From positions 12,252,856 to 12,316,855 of the forward strand of contig NC_064040.1 in the NCBI RefSeq assembly GCF_932526225.1: a DNA stretch of 64,000 nucleotides. Direction: 5' to 3'. The notes under the pieces were generated by a model. It was not told the origin of the DNA, did not search any database, and saw only the letters and a list, made by a program, of their open reading frames with translations. This DNA comes from Nematostella vectensis. Lineage: Eukaryota; Cnidaria; Anthozoa; Actiniaria; Edwardsiidae. Both the position numbers and the translations under genes were made by a program. Position 1 is the first letter of the stretch. Each line of letters starts with the position of its first letter. Positions 11,901 to 22,529 of this stretch are shown here, piece by piece.

Positions 11901-14900
11901 ATTCTCTTTCACTGCGTTCAGCCGAATAGAAAATATTTATTGTCTATATTATAAAATAAGAGAGACAACGTGTAGGAGGATAGCCATCCAGCTGGTTAAG
12001 GATGTTAAGAATTAAAGAGAACTGGCACGAGAATAATTGGAGAAAGCAAATATGGAATTACAAGCCTAAGTTAAGGCTTACAAGCAATTGGTGTTGTAGA
12101 TCTTCCCTACAATAAAGATCTTTGCATCTTTCTGTCTTCCACCGACCGTGTTTCTTAATCAGGCGATCAGGGACATCGCTATTGGCTGCAGAGGTGGCGC
12201 CGCCACTCCTAAGCGAATGGAGACCCACGCGTGCGGTGTCAATGCCGATAGATTTAAACTTGGCTAGAATAACTTCACGCGCTCTAGAGTATGAGAGATT
12301 CGAACCAGCTCGTAGAGTGTAAACGTTATTCGGGCGATGCGCAACGAGAGATCGAAAAACAAACTCATGGGAGGAAGGACTGTCACCGGACAATAAGGCA
12401 TACCTTTTTAACATGTTATAGGGGCAAGTAGCATTGCCTGTCTTAGCGATTATCACGGTTGAACCTAAGCTAAGCTGGTCTGTCTTACTCTTAGGGATCA
12501 AGATAGAAAAATAACTTTCTTCAAATTGTATGTGTGACCACTTAATATTACAGATTTCGTCATAGCGAAGAAAACCGGCAAAGCCGACCAAACAAATACA
12601 AACATCTCTAATATCAGATAGAGTAGCAAAAGTGCCGGCAAACTTATTAACTAACGCGGATAAATGCTCAGGAAAAATAGGTAAGCGTTGTCTAGATACT
12701 TTAGGCTTAGAAACTGATAACATGCGAGAGATACCCTTCAAAACGGCCTTACAAAAGTTACTATCACAAGGATTTGGGGCCCCACAGGATTTATGAAAGA
12801 ATGAAATAGCATAGTAGCTGGACTGAACAGAGGAAAAAGACAGACCTGACTGCGCTAGACTAACTAAATACAAAGCAACATAAGAATCTTTAGCTGGGAA
12901 GTAGGTGACCTCGTCGAAACAGCTTGTCCACTGTCTCCACTTTTTAAACTTGGCAGAATAGCCTTTTACTGTAGTGGGGGCGTTGGATGACAATAGGACT
13001 TCAGGGACTTGTCTTGACAAGTCAACCAGCAGAGGGTTGTCTAAATAAGCAAAGCGATTTGTAAAGAAAAAAGGAAAAACAATCGTTAATCTCGAGTAAG
13101 TAGATTTTAATTTTACACCAATATAATGACATCATACACACAGGCTTAAAACAAGCATAGGAAAATAATTTCATTATGATTTCACATATATCATTCTATA
13201 GGCTATAAAGCGCATACAAATGTATCCTCTCTGTAATAACAAGTTCATCTCTTATCATTGTATGATGTTTATCATATGGAATAATCCAACATGCGAGCTA
13301 TAAAGCTCCAGGCATAAGCCTTCACAGCGGCCTTGATTACACTCTAAATATTCAGCTATAAAGCTCGGCTACTAAATAAAGCTAATGAGAAGCATCAAGC
13401 TTAATGACTAGAACCGGGGATTGGAATTTACCATCCGAGAAAATCGTGTTAAAGCTAGACGGACCAAAAATTCCACTAGAGTCCGAAAACTCCATCACCT
13501 CGAGGACTGAAAACCTGGGCTCATGTAAAGGAAAAAGCACTGACCAAAAAACAGACGATTGCCATTTCGGAACAACAAGACACCCATGAGCGTGGCACGC
13601 CTCTAAATGAAAAACCGTGCGTGGAATGAGGTAGATAGGCGGAACAAGCCAATTGTTGTCATGAGACCAATCGACGCTAAACGCATCAACCGCTTGTGTG
13701 CCCGGACACCAGAACTTGGAATAAAACTTAGCACACTTGGCCGAATTGTGAGAAGCGAAACAATCAGCTGAAAAGGGGCCGAACAATGAACCCATGCGAA
13801 TGAAAAAGGCATTGGACACGGTCCAGTCATCATAGTCGACAACTCGACTGAGCAAATCTGCATACTCATTAAGTTGCCTAGGAACCCACTCGACTTCAAG
13901 AGAAACTTGGTGTGAAGCACAAAAATGAAAAATATCCAAAGCTATCTTATGAAGCCTCAGAGACATGCTTCCTTTGCGAGTTATTATAGCGGCGTTGCGA
14001 TTGTCCGTATAAATCTTAACAATCTTACCCTCAATAAGCGGTCTAAAAGACTTAAGTGAGTAAATAATTGCTAACAATTCACGGCCATTGCTATCCGAAA
14101 CGGATTCAATAGTAGAGAACGCTTGAAAAAATAATTCAAATTCAGCACTATCTAGAACAAGAGCATGACCACCGCATGCAAAAGCGCTAGCATCAGAATG
14201 AATAACGACAATGGGCTTAGAATAGGAAAAAAGAATCTTGTTATTCAAACGCACGGATGACGAAAGCCAGAACTCAACTTCTACGAGGCATTGTTGAAAA
14301 AACTGATAACAACAAAGGTCTAACTGAGTGTCCCATTGTTCTCTAAAATTAACAGCAGACTGCAAAAATCTGGTCATAATGATGGCAATATTACCGACCA
14401 CAGGCGAAAGTGAAATTATCTTACCTACACAAGAGGCCAAAAAACGAGGTGTAACTAAAGGCAAACGCGACTTAAGTTCTTGCAGAGAAGAAATTAACTT
14501 ATCAATTCTAGGTCGAGGAATAGAAATACTCGAATCCGCAAGGTTCCAGACAATGCCGAGCCATTCAAGCGTTTGAGAAGGGTGCCAGACCGATTTCTCG
14601 GAACTAGGAACAATACCAGCGCGAATTAAGTCTGCACGAACAACCTCAGCTACGCGCTCGGCCGTAGCTAAGTCTTTCTCGCAAAAAATACCGTCATCTA
14701 AATAAAGAACGGTACGAAATCCCAACGAGCGCCAGTGGCGAACTAAAGGACGGAAAAATTTAGTAAACAAATAAGGAGCTGAAGAGATTCCGAATGGCAA
14801 AACCGAAAAACAAAAGTAACGATTAATATTAGAATCGAGAGGCCACTGAAAACCTAAATATTGCTGAGAAGAGAACGACATATCAATGTGGTGATATCCG

Positions 14901-17900
14901 GACTTCATATCGAACTTAAACAAAAAACCATTCTGAACGATAATTTGAATAAATGACTTCCAATCTTCCATGCGAAACTTCTGCTTAGGAATGCACTTGT
15001 TAACATGCCGAAGATCCAGTATGAGTCTAGGTTTCCCAGCGGAATTATACGAAACAGACAAAGGATTTATGACAGTCGGCGGAGCAAAAACTTCAACAAC
15101 TAAGCCTAAGTTAAGCAATTCTGCAATAGCATCAGATACGAAAGTGGGATCACTAAGGGCGGACTTATTATTAGGCAAATGAACCCTAGTTGGCAAACTG
15201 GAGAACGGGATAGAGTAACCTATATTAATAACATCCAGAATCCAAGTAGGAGCGTTAATATCCTTCCAAAACGAAACATGAGCTTTAAGACGACCCTTAA
15301 CTACAGGTGGGGTAACACCACTTTCATATTCATACAAGTTACGCTTATAAAAGTCTAAGACAGTATCATTGTCATAATTGATAACAGACTTATCTTCAAT
15401 CAAAGCTTGCATCTCTTGGTCGGGTGTAGCACAATCAATGCAATTATCACATGAAGTAGTAAGAGAACCAGAAAACGCCTCATTGACTTTACTAGCCAAG
15501 TTCTTAAAAAAGGAAGGGCTACTGGCGGCTGGCTGACGTGGAGCTTGTTGTTGTGCCGGGAGTACCAAACTGGGGGAAGGATTTGGCGATGCGCACAGGG
15601 CAATCCCTCCACCAATGCCCAGGGGCTCCACAGTAACGACAGGATCCTCGCTGCTGTTCGTTGGGACGCTGTTGGCCAAAACTGGAGCCATACTGCTGGT
15701 AGCTTGGCTGTCGACCGGACCAACCGGCTCTCTGGTCGAACGAAGGCCTGTTGTAGGGCGCAAAAGCGCCGCGACCTCTTCCTGAAGGTTTCTCAGCATA
15801 CTTGTGCTTGTTGGCTCTGTTTTTTTCTCGCAAAGCTTCCCGCTCGGCGGCCCTAATCTTCTTGTCGTCCTCCTGATCGATAGCTACCGGCGAGCCCTCG
15901 TAATGTTTAACAGTGGCCCAGCCACCCTCAGAGGAATCCGCAATTCTGATCTTACGATTTCTGTCTTCGATAAGCGATACGGCTTGTTTTATATGAAAGA
16001 TCGCGTCGTCGGTCTGTGGAGCAGTAGGGGTTAAGGCCAGGCTTGACAGTGATTTATCGAGATGCTCCTTGACAGAAAGATTGAATTTGTAGTTCCGTAG
16101 GTTACCAGGGTGAATGAGCTTGACTTCGGATTCGGTTTTTAACTGCTTCGACAAGGTTAGCGCTTGTTCAGCCGAGTTCGAAGACTCTTTAAATAAACTT
16201 GTGAGACTTGATTTATGGGCGTCAAGCTCGGTCAGTAGAAAGGATTTGAAGCTTTCTAGATCCTCTTTAGTAGCCATAAATATACCATCGATTCTAGAGA
16301 GAGTTATTAGTAGAGCTGGAAGGCGTCAAGTGAATAACGCGACGCCAAACAATGTATAATAAGGACATACTAAAGTCATGTGACCAAAAAGGGAACAAAA
16401 GAAACAACAACAATCTCGTTAATACCGAAAATAAATTCATTATTGTCAACGCCACATAGCCAACAACACCACCATTATCGGCACCACCGTCACCCACGAT
16501 CGTCTTAAGCACCACTTTCATCGCCATCACCATGATAATCATCATCATCACTACCACCATTAGCATTACCATTGTCATTGTTGTCATCACCACCACCATT
16601 ACTATCACCGAAACCATAAGTGTCACCAATACGACAACCTAGTACCAACACCACTACCATAATTATCCACCATCACCGTCACCAACACCACTACCATAAT
16701 TATCCACCATCACTACCATAATTATCCACCATCACCGTCACCAACACCACTACCATAATTATCCACCATCACCGTCACCAACACCACTACCATAATTATC
16801 CACCATCACCGTCACCACCATCACCACCATCATCATCACCATCACCGTCACCACCATCACCATCACCATCACCACCATCACCATCACCACCATCACCACC
16901 ATCACCACCACCATCACCACCACCACCACCATCACCACCATCACCACCATCACCACCACCATCACCACCATCACCACCACCATCACCACCATCACCACCA
17001 CCATCACCACCATCACCACCATCACCACCACCACCACCATCACCACCATCACCACCACCATCACCACCACCACCACCATCACCACCATCACCACCATCAC
17101 CACCACCATCACCACCACCACCATCACCACCATCACCACCATCACCACCACCACCACCACCATCACCACCATCACCACCATCACCACCACCATCACCACC
17201 ATCACCACCATCACAACCACCATCACCGTCACCACCATCACCATCACCACCATCACCATTAGCCTGCGTAGCAAGCGTTTCTGTGGAGTTAGAGCGAAAG
17301 AGGAATATGGCCGCGCGAAAAATGTGGCGAGCGCAAAAAAAGAGAAGGGGGAGTGGGAGGGGGAGGGGGAAGAAGGAAACGCTTGCCAGCACTTATTGTC
17401 TTTTTGGCTCACAGCGAAGAGTCTGCGATTATTTTCTGATCGCAGAATTCTAGGCTTCTGATTGGCGAGGCGCGGCTAAGGCTCAGTGACATTTCGCAGA
17501 TTCACACTCACAATTTCTCAAAATAGCCTTGCACAAGGATCCACTGAAAGATGTTTAAGAAACTGAGACAGCGATGCGATATACAAACAGCTATTGGGTG
17601 AAGGAAATTCGTTAGCCGTTTTGTCGATTGGTCCTAACAAGGATATATTCCAACTTGAAGCGAATTTAAAGAAAGACAGCCGTGTTTGTCGTTCGCGCCG
17701 TCAAGGTGGAATCGTGACATTTAAGTTGGATTGGAACTTTTTTAAATCTTGCAGTTTGACTCTTTCCTTGTCTATTTAAATTTACGGTAGGTTTCCGAGT
17801 GCTTGCAAGCGTTTCCTTCTCTCTCTCCCCATTCTTCGAGCGGCCACATTCTTGGCTTGAAACTCCACAGAAACGCATGCTACGCAGGCTACATTACCAC

Positions 17901-20140
17901 TACCATCACCACCACCATCATCACCATCACCACCACCATCACTATCAACACCATCATCATCACCACCACCCCCATCACCACCAGCATTACCATCACCATC
18001 ACCACTACCACTACCATCATAACCATTACCAACATCACCACCACTATCAACACCACCATCATCACCACCACTATCACCACCACTACCACCACCACCATCA
18101 TCACCACCACTATCACCACCACCATCACCACCACCATCATCACCACCACTATCACCACCACCATCATCACCACCACTATCACCACCACCATCATCACCAC
18201 CACTATCACCACCACCATCACCACCACCATCATCACCACCACTATCACCACCACCATCATCACCACCACTATCACCACCACCATCATCACCACCACTGTC
18301 ATCACAACCATCATCATTTGATTACACGATTTTACTTTACACCTGCTTATTTTTTATAGGATCCCATTCTTTTCTCTTGCTCGATTGCGGAGAATATCGC
18401 GTACGGGGCCGCGTCAAGTGAGGTCAGCATGGACGCGATAAAGGACGCGGCACGACAGGCGAACGCGGCGAACTTTATCGAGTCCTTTCCCAACGGTTAC
18501 GACACGATCGTTGGGGAGAGGGGGCAAATGCTGTCAGGTGAGCTAATTCAAATTTAAAAAGACACGTTTATGCTTTACAAACATCGAACAATATCCAAAT
18601 TTAAGTTTGTTTCTAAGTAGTTTTACGTATTATATAATAGACGGTGGATATTTTACGTTTATTGGTAATAGCATTATAAGGAGAGGTAGAAAAAGAAAGT
18701 AGAATCGGATAGTAGGTATTTGCCAGTTGAAAAGAGAGAATAGGATAAACGCGTAATGGTAAAAGGGACATTTTGACGTCAAAGTTAAAGGTAAAGGGAC
18801 AATTTGACGTCAAAGTTAAAGGTAAAGGGACAATTTGACGCCAAACTTGAAGGTAAAGGGACAATTTGACGTCAAAGTTAAAGGTAAAGGGACAATTTGA
18901 CGCCAAACTTGAAGGTAAAGGGACAATTTGGCGTCAAAGCCAAAGGTAAAGGGACAATTTGACGTCAAAGTTAAAGGTAAAGGGACAATTTGACGCCAAA
19001 CTTGAAGGTAAAGGGACAATTTGACGTCAAAGTTAAAGGGACAATTTGACGCCAAAGTTAAAGGTAAAGGGAAAATTTGACGCCAAAGTTAAAGGTAAAG
19101 GGACAATTTGACGTCAACGTCAAAGGTAAAGGGACAAATTGGCGGCCGTTTTTATTGATGGTGTTAAGAAAAAAATCAAACGTATCTTAGATTTAGGGTC
19201 ATTATCAGCCTCGTTTTAGATATTCTCAACCGGGTTTCTGATCGGTTTTCCTGTGATTGGTAAGAGTTGTGACGTCACGTGCAAGCTCTGTCGCTGTTTC
19301 CTGGGACTTGGATGGGGCTTGATATTTCGAGTGACCTTTTTTTTCAATTTCATATTGGCTGGAGTCATCAGGCCTGTTCAATTTCGTATATTATTTTTAA
19401 AAAGTTAATACTTTTAAAGACACTTTTTGGTGGGCTTCGGTGATCTTGGGATCGAGGGAAATTCGTTTTTTTTTTAAACGATTGTCATTTTCTTAAGGTG
19501 GACAAAGGCAGCGTATTGCCATCGCAAGAGCCATATTGAAGGTATGTCTGGTACCACGAGGTGATAGCTTTTACACGCTTAAAACGCATTTGTTAAACAC
19601 ATTTTCGCTCTGATTTTTGTCTAACAGAATCCAAAAATACTTCTTCTTGATGAAGCTACAAGGTGAGTTAGTTATTGCTAAACAAATATGTGAGGTTTGA
19701 TATTGATTCTTCAGGTTTGTATGCTTGTAACCACATTTTAGTTCCACTGTAGTATAAATGGAATGATTAATTGACAGCATACAAATTTTACATATCTTAT
19801 CATATCTCAAGGAGAACTGAAATAGATCCGCTTTATATGTCATATTTTTCACATTTCTTACTGCGAGAAGCAGTCTATATCTCTATAATAATCACGTTTT
19901 TCTTCCAGTGCGTTGGACTCGGAGAGCGAGCACCTGGTGCAAGAGGCGTTGGAGCGACTGATGAAAGGGCGCACTGTAATCACCATCGCACATCGCCTCT
20001 CCACCATCAAGAACGCAGACAACATCGTGGTACTGGACGGTGGGTCTATCGTGGAGAGCGGCTCCTATAGCCAGCTGATGGAAGAACCTGACGGGCTGTT
20101 CCGAAAACTGGTTGAAAGACAAACGATATCGTCCGAGTAA
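5943..20140 (+). CDS. abcb10: ABCB10-like mitochondrial half ABC transporter, 13 exons
   Basis: Inner-membrane mitochondrial half transporter that would act as a homodimer; the family is linked to haem/biliverdin metabolism and oxidative stress. Exons: 5943-6336, 7266-7472, 7617-7819, 8280-8414, 8662-8732, 8840-8915, 9741-9876, 10527-10622, 11477-11766, 18360-18537, 19498-19541, 19628-19662, 19909-20140. All junctions are GT..AG and phases agree, giving 698 residues. The first ~100 residues are rich in Arg/Ser/Lys with almost no acids, as in a mitochondrial presequence. A six-helix membrane domain follows. The ATPase domain has A-loop Tyr462, Walker [10 protein letters not shown] (488-496), Q-loop Gln536, LSGGQ (594-598), Walker B ILLLDEA (614-620) and H-loop His650. 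ATG 5943 is the first ATG in the open frame, but GTG 5898 shows the frame is open upstream. No inactivating change is seen despite repeats in the introns. Confidence 0.94.
6511..6656. mobile_element. MITE-like repeat, family A (CCCGTACCCAGG type), in ABCB10 intron 1
   Basis: Starts with GCCCGTACACAGGG and ends with TCCTAAGTATGCGCC, degenerate inverted ends. The inner TACCTATGACTGCGCACCCCC is shared with the copy at 11314-11373, and the ends with copies near 26.9 and 31.1 kb. Confidence 0.6.
9376..9740 (+). repeat. ~52-bp tandem array of 3' splice-site-like units before ABCB10 exon 7
   Basis: About seven degenerate units of roughly 52 bp. Each carries a T-rich tract ending in CTTGTCAG or a near match, followed by ACNGGTTTG, which is the start of exon 7 (codons Thr-Gly-Leu at 9741). 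The last unit ends exactly at the true acceptor. The array therefore looks like serial duplication of the intron/exon junction. Confidence 0.85.
10253..10502 (-). mobile_element. MITE family B copy 1, in ABCB10 intron 7
   Basis: Inverted ends related to CACCAGTTTACTTCCGG / CCGGAAGTAAACTGGTG; about 250 bp. Same family as 30165-30408 and 30724-30943, in opposite orientation. Its right end lies only about 24 bp before the exon 8 start (10527), so the branch point or part of the acceptor may be inside or next to it. Confidence 0.75.
10866..11021. mobile_element. Foldback (inverted-repeat) element in ABCB10 intron 8
   Basis: The arm beginning TGACTTATCCGTGTCACGTC pairs with the arm ending GACGCAAAACGGATAAGTG; each arm is about 45-50 bp and they flank a loop with (AAAC)n. 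No ORF of note. Probably a short non-autonomous DNA element. Confidence 0.65.
11314..11373. mobile_element. Fragment of MITE family A
   Basis: Shares TACCTATGACTGCGCACCCC, a C-tract and CAGCCAATCCTGGGTACGCGCC with the 6.5-kb copy. Only one end of the element is present. Confidence 0.6.
12058..13020 (-). CDS. DIRS-type tyrosine recombinase (YR)
   Basis: 320 residues. Integrates the circular cDNA of DIRS elements by site-specific recombination. The tyrosine-recombinase catalytic set is visible: Arg152 in GFLRYDEI, His268 and Arg271 in HSLRSGG, His291 in KHGRWK, and Tyr303 in DLYCRE. An N-terminal SAM-like core-binding region precedes it. A spacer of about 360 bp (13021-13381) separates it from the RT gene and contains several copies of GCTATAAAGC, whose role is unknown. 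The ORF is intact and runs antisense in the host intron. Confidence 0.92.
   Translation of the reverse strand: MSRQVPEVLLSSNAPTTVKGYSAKFKKWRQWTSCFDEVTYFPAKDSYVALYLVSLAQSGLSFSSVQSSYYAISFFHKSCGAPNPCDSNFCKAVLKGISRMLSVSKPKVSRQRLPIFPEHLSALVNKFAGTFATLSDIRDVCICLVGFAGFLRYDEICNIKWSHIQFEESYFSILIPKSKTDQLSLGSTVIIAKTGNATCPYNMLKRYALLSGDSPSSHEFVFRSLVAHRPNNVYTLRAGSNLSYSRAREVILAKFKSIGIDTARVGLHSLRSGGATSAANSDVPDRLIKKHGRWKTERCKDLYCREDLQHQLLVSLNLGL
13382..15799 (-). CDS. DIRS-type reverse transcriptase - RNase H polyprotein
   Basis: 805 residues; copies the element's RNA into DNA. Reverse transcriptase spans roughly residues 205-430, with the first catalytic Asp in [10 protein letters not shown] (D297) and the active site YLDD (366-369). 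RNase H follows, with the [14 protein letters not shown] and YTDNRNAA motifs in order. The C-terminal tail ([18 protein letters not shown]) is usual in DIRS polyproteins. The first ~90 residues overlap the gag ORF in another frame, so the true start may be internal or use frameshifting. No stop or frameshift interrupts the catalytic domains. Confidence 0.92.
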   Translation of the reverse strand: MLRNLQEEVAALLRPTTGLRSTREPVGPVDSQATSSMAPVLANSVPTNSSEDPVVTVEPLGIGGGIALCASPNPSPSLVLPAQQQAPRQPAASSPSFFKNLASKVNEAFSGSLTTSCDNCIDCATPDQEMQALIEDKSVINYDNDTVLDFYKRNLYEYESGVTPPVVKGRLKAHVSFWKDINAPTWILDVINIGYSIPFSSLPTRVHLPNNKSALSDPTFVSDAIAELLNLGLVVEVFAPPTVINPLSVSYNSAGKPRLILDLRHVNKCIPKQKFRMEDWKSFIQIIVQNGFLFKFDMKSGYHHIDMSFSSQQYLGFQWPLDSNINRYFCFSVLPFGISSAPYLFTKFFRPLVRHWRSLGFRTVLYLDDGIFCEKDLATAERVAEVVRADLIRAGIVPSSEKSVWHPSQTLEWLGIVWNLADSSISIPRPRIDKLISSLQELKSRLPLVTPRFLASCVGKIISLSPVVGNIAIIMTRFLQSAVNFREQWDTQLDLCCYQFFQQCLVEVEFWLSSSVRLNNKILFSYSKPIVVIHSDASAFACGGHALVLDSAEFELFFQAFSTIESVSDSNGRELLAIIYSLKSFRPLIEGKIVKIYTDNRNAAIITRKGSMSLRLHKIALDIFHFCASHQVSLEVEWVPRQLNEYADLLSRVVDYDDWTVSNAFFIRMGSLFGPFSADCFASHNSAKCAKFYSKFWCPGTQAVDAFSVDWSHDNNWLVPPIYLIPRTVFHLEACHAHGCLVVPKWQSSVFWSVLFPLHEPRFSVLEVMEFSDSSGIFGPSSFNTIFSDGKFQSPVLVIKLDASH
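15519..16277 (-). CDS. DIRS gag-like protein with CCHC zinc knuckle
   Basis: 252 residues. Expected to bind the element's RNA and form the particle. The N-terminal half is helical and charged. The C-terminal half is a Gly/Arg/Gln-rich tract followed by a perfect C-x2-C-x4-H-x4-C knuckle (213-226). It overlaps the downstream RT ORF by about 280 bp in a different frame, an arrangement common in DIRS elements. Confidence 0.85.
   Translation of the reverse strand: MATKEDLESFKSFLLTELDAHKSSLTSLFKESSNSAEQALTLSKQLKTESEVKLIHPGNLRNYKFNLSVKEHLDKSLSSLALTPTAPQTDDAIFHIKQAVSLIEDRNRKIRIADSSEGGWATVKHYEGSPVAIDQEDDKKIRAAEREALREKNRANKHKYAEKPSGRGRGAFAPYNRPSFDQRAGWSGRQPSYQQYGSSFGQQRPNEQQRGSCRYCGAPGHWWRDCPVRIAKSFPQFGTPGTTTSSTSASRQ
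16440..17261. repeat. CAC/CAT trinucleotide array (left part)
   Basis: A dense CACCATCAC array at about 16797-17261 is preceded by 16640-16800, where a 37-38 bp unit (ACCATAATTATCCACCATCACC) repeats several times. Long reading frames across it are artefacts of the three-base period. Confidence 0.95.
17262..17893. mobile_element. Foldback DNA element with ~100-130 bp inverted ends, splitting a CAC/CAT array
   Basis: The left arm (17262-17394) starts TAGCCTGCGTAGCAAGCGTT and the right arm (17797-17893) is its inverse with a few changes and an indel; both contain TTTCTGTGGAGTT and GGCCGC. The middle has no recognisable ORF. It is flanked on both sides by the same-strand CAC/CAT array. A TA is present at each edge, compatible with a TA target duplication. 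Confidence 0.85.
17894..18317. repeat. CAC/CAT trinucleotide array (right part)
   Basis: CACCACCATCATCACCACCACTATC units with a higher-order period of about 24-36 bp. It continues the array interrupted by the foldback element and ends about 40 bp before ABCB10 exon 10. Confidence 0.95.
18757..19142. repeat. 31-bp minisatellite with CRE-like TGACGTCA in ABCB10 intron 10
   Basis: About 12 units of a 31-bp sequence (GGTAAAGGGACAATTTGACG then TCAAAGTTAAA). Six units carry the exact palindrome TGACGTCA; others carry the one-base variant TGACGCCA. Two unit types partly alternate, giving a 62-bp higher-order period. Confidence 0.93.
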
Positions 20141-20780
20141 AGACAGACGATATTATCCGAGTTAGACAGACGATCTTATCTGAGTAGGACAGACTATAGC
20201 ATCCGTCATCAGAAAAACGAAAAGGCGGTTATTACCCGGGTTAGATAGACGATATTGTCCGATTTAAGACAGACGATATTGTCTGAGTTAAGACAAATAT
20301 CATCCGACATTATTTAAGTAAAGACAGGCGATAGTATCCGTCATCCGATATTATCCAAGTTAAGACAGACGATATTATCGGTCATCCGAGTAAAAAGTGA
20401 TCGATTATCGTATGAAGACAGACAATGGCACCCGTTTTTCGGTATTACCGAGTTAAAAAAGACGATACCATCTGAGAAAGAGAGACAATAAATGATGTTT
20501 TCCTAGCTAAGACAAACGATCTTATCTGAGATAGGCAGACGATATTTTTTTTTGTAAAAAAAGAAACGATGTTATCCGAGAAAGACATACGATATTATCT
20601 GTGGAAGACGGACGAAGTAATCCGAGTTAAGGCAGACGATATTATCTAAGAAAGACAGACGAAGTCATCCGATAATGACATGATAATGATTATCTGAAAA
20701 AGACAAACGATATTAATGTGAAATAAGAACGATATTTCTGGGTAAAAACAGACGATATAGTCTCGATAAAAATACAGACA
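20115..20780. repeat. Degenerate ~24-bp minisatellite starting in the ABCB10 C-terminal codons
   Basis: Consensus AGACAGACGATATTATCCGAG plus TTA. The first unit is the coding tail of ABCB10 (Arg-Gln-Thr-Ile-Ser-Ser-Glu-stop); the next repeats it with few changes, then units become shuffled and degenerate for some 600 bp. It would lie in the 3' UTR. Confidence 0.85.
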
Positions 20781-21224
20781 AAATACAAGTACAGACGACT
20801 TCAAATAATCTAAAGAGAGATTTACAATCGTCTTATGAATTTTTATTTTTTTACGGTGCAGGGGAATGGGTATGAACTTTTAGAAAACCGCTACTGATTA
20901 AACTAAATCAGGGTTGAAAGATGCATCATAATAATAGATTTGATCAACTACTAATGTTATATTGTAATTGGAAACGGCTTGATAGTGGAAGATAAAAAAA
21001 ACTTCGACCAAAACTGTCATTGCGTTGAAACGACAAAAACTATTATGGTCTGTCATGACATGTTTGTGAACAAAATCCATGTTTAAGTTGATAATTATCA
21101 TTAACCGTTAAATATCTGGTATCATTTGAACGTGTTTTTATTAGAGCTTGAAGAGCGTTGGTCCGGCTCACTTGGTTCTGCTTTTGTTTTTGTATAATAA
21201 TAATCTATTTATTTTTTTATTTTC

Positions 21225-22529
<1,305 letters not shown>

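Larger units (their letters stand above)
12058..16277 (-). mobile_element. DIRS-type tyrosine-recombinase retrotransposon inside ABCB10 intron 9
   Basis: Three ORFs in the order gag, RT-RNase H, tyrosine recombinase run antisense to the host gene. This order and the use of a recombinase instead of an integrase define the DIRS order. No methyltransferase domain is evident after RNase H, which would fit Ngaro-like members, but the terminal repeats needed to decide were not resolved. The coordinates are those of the coding part; true ends lie somewhat outside. All three ORFs are open, so the copy looks young. Confidence 0.88.

Noticed and set aside
17799..18359. Long His-rich and Thr/Ile-rich reading frames, and Gly/Asp- and Val/Met-rich ones at 16759-17412
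   Set aside because: They are translations of the CAC/CAT array in different frames and strands; no start context, no splice logic and no non-repeat content.
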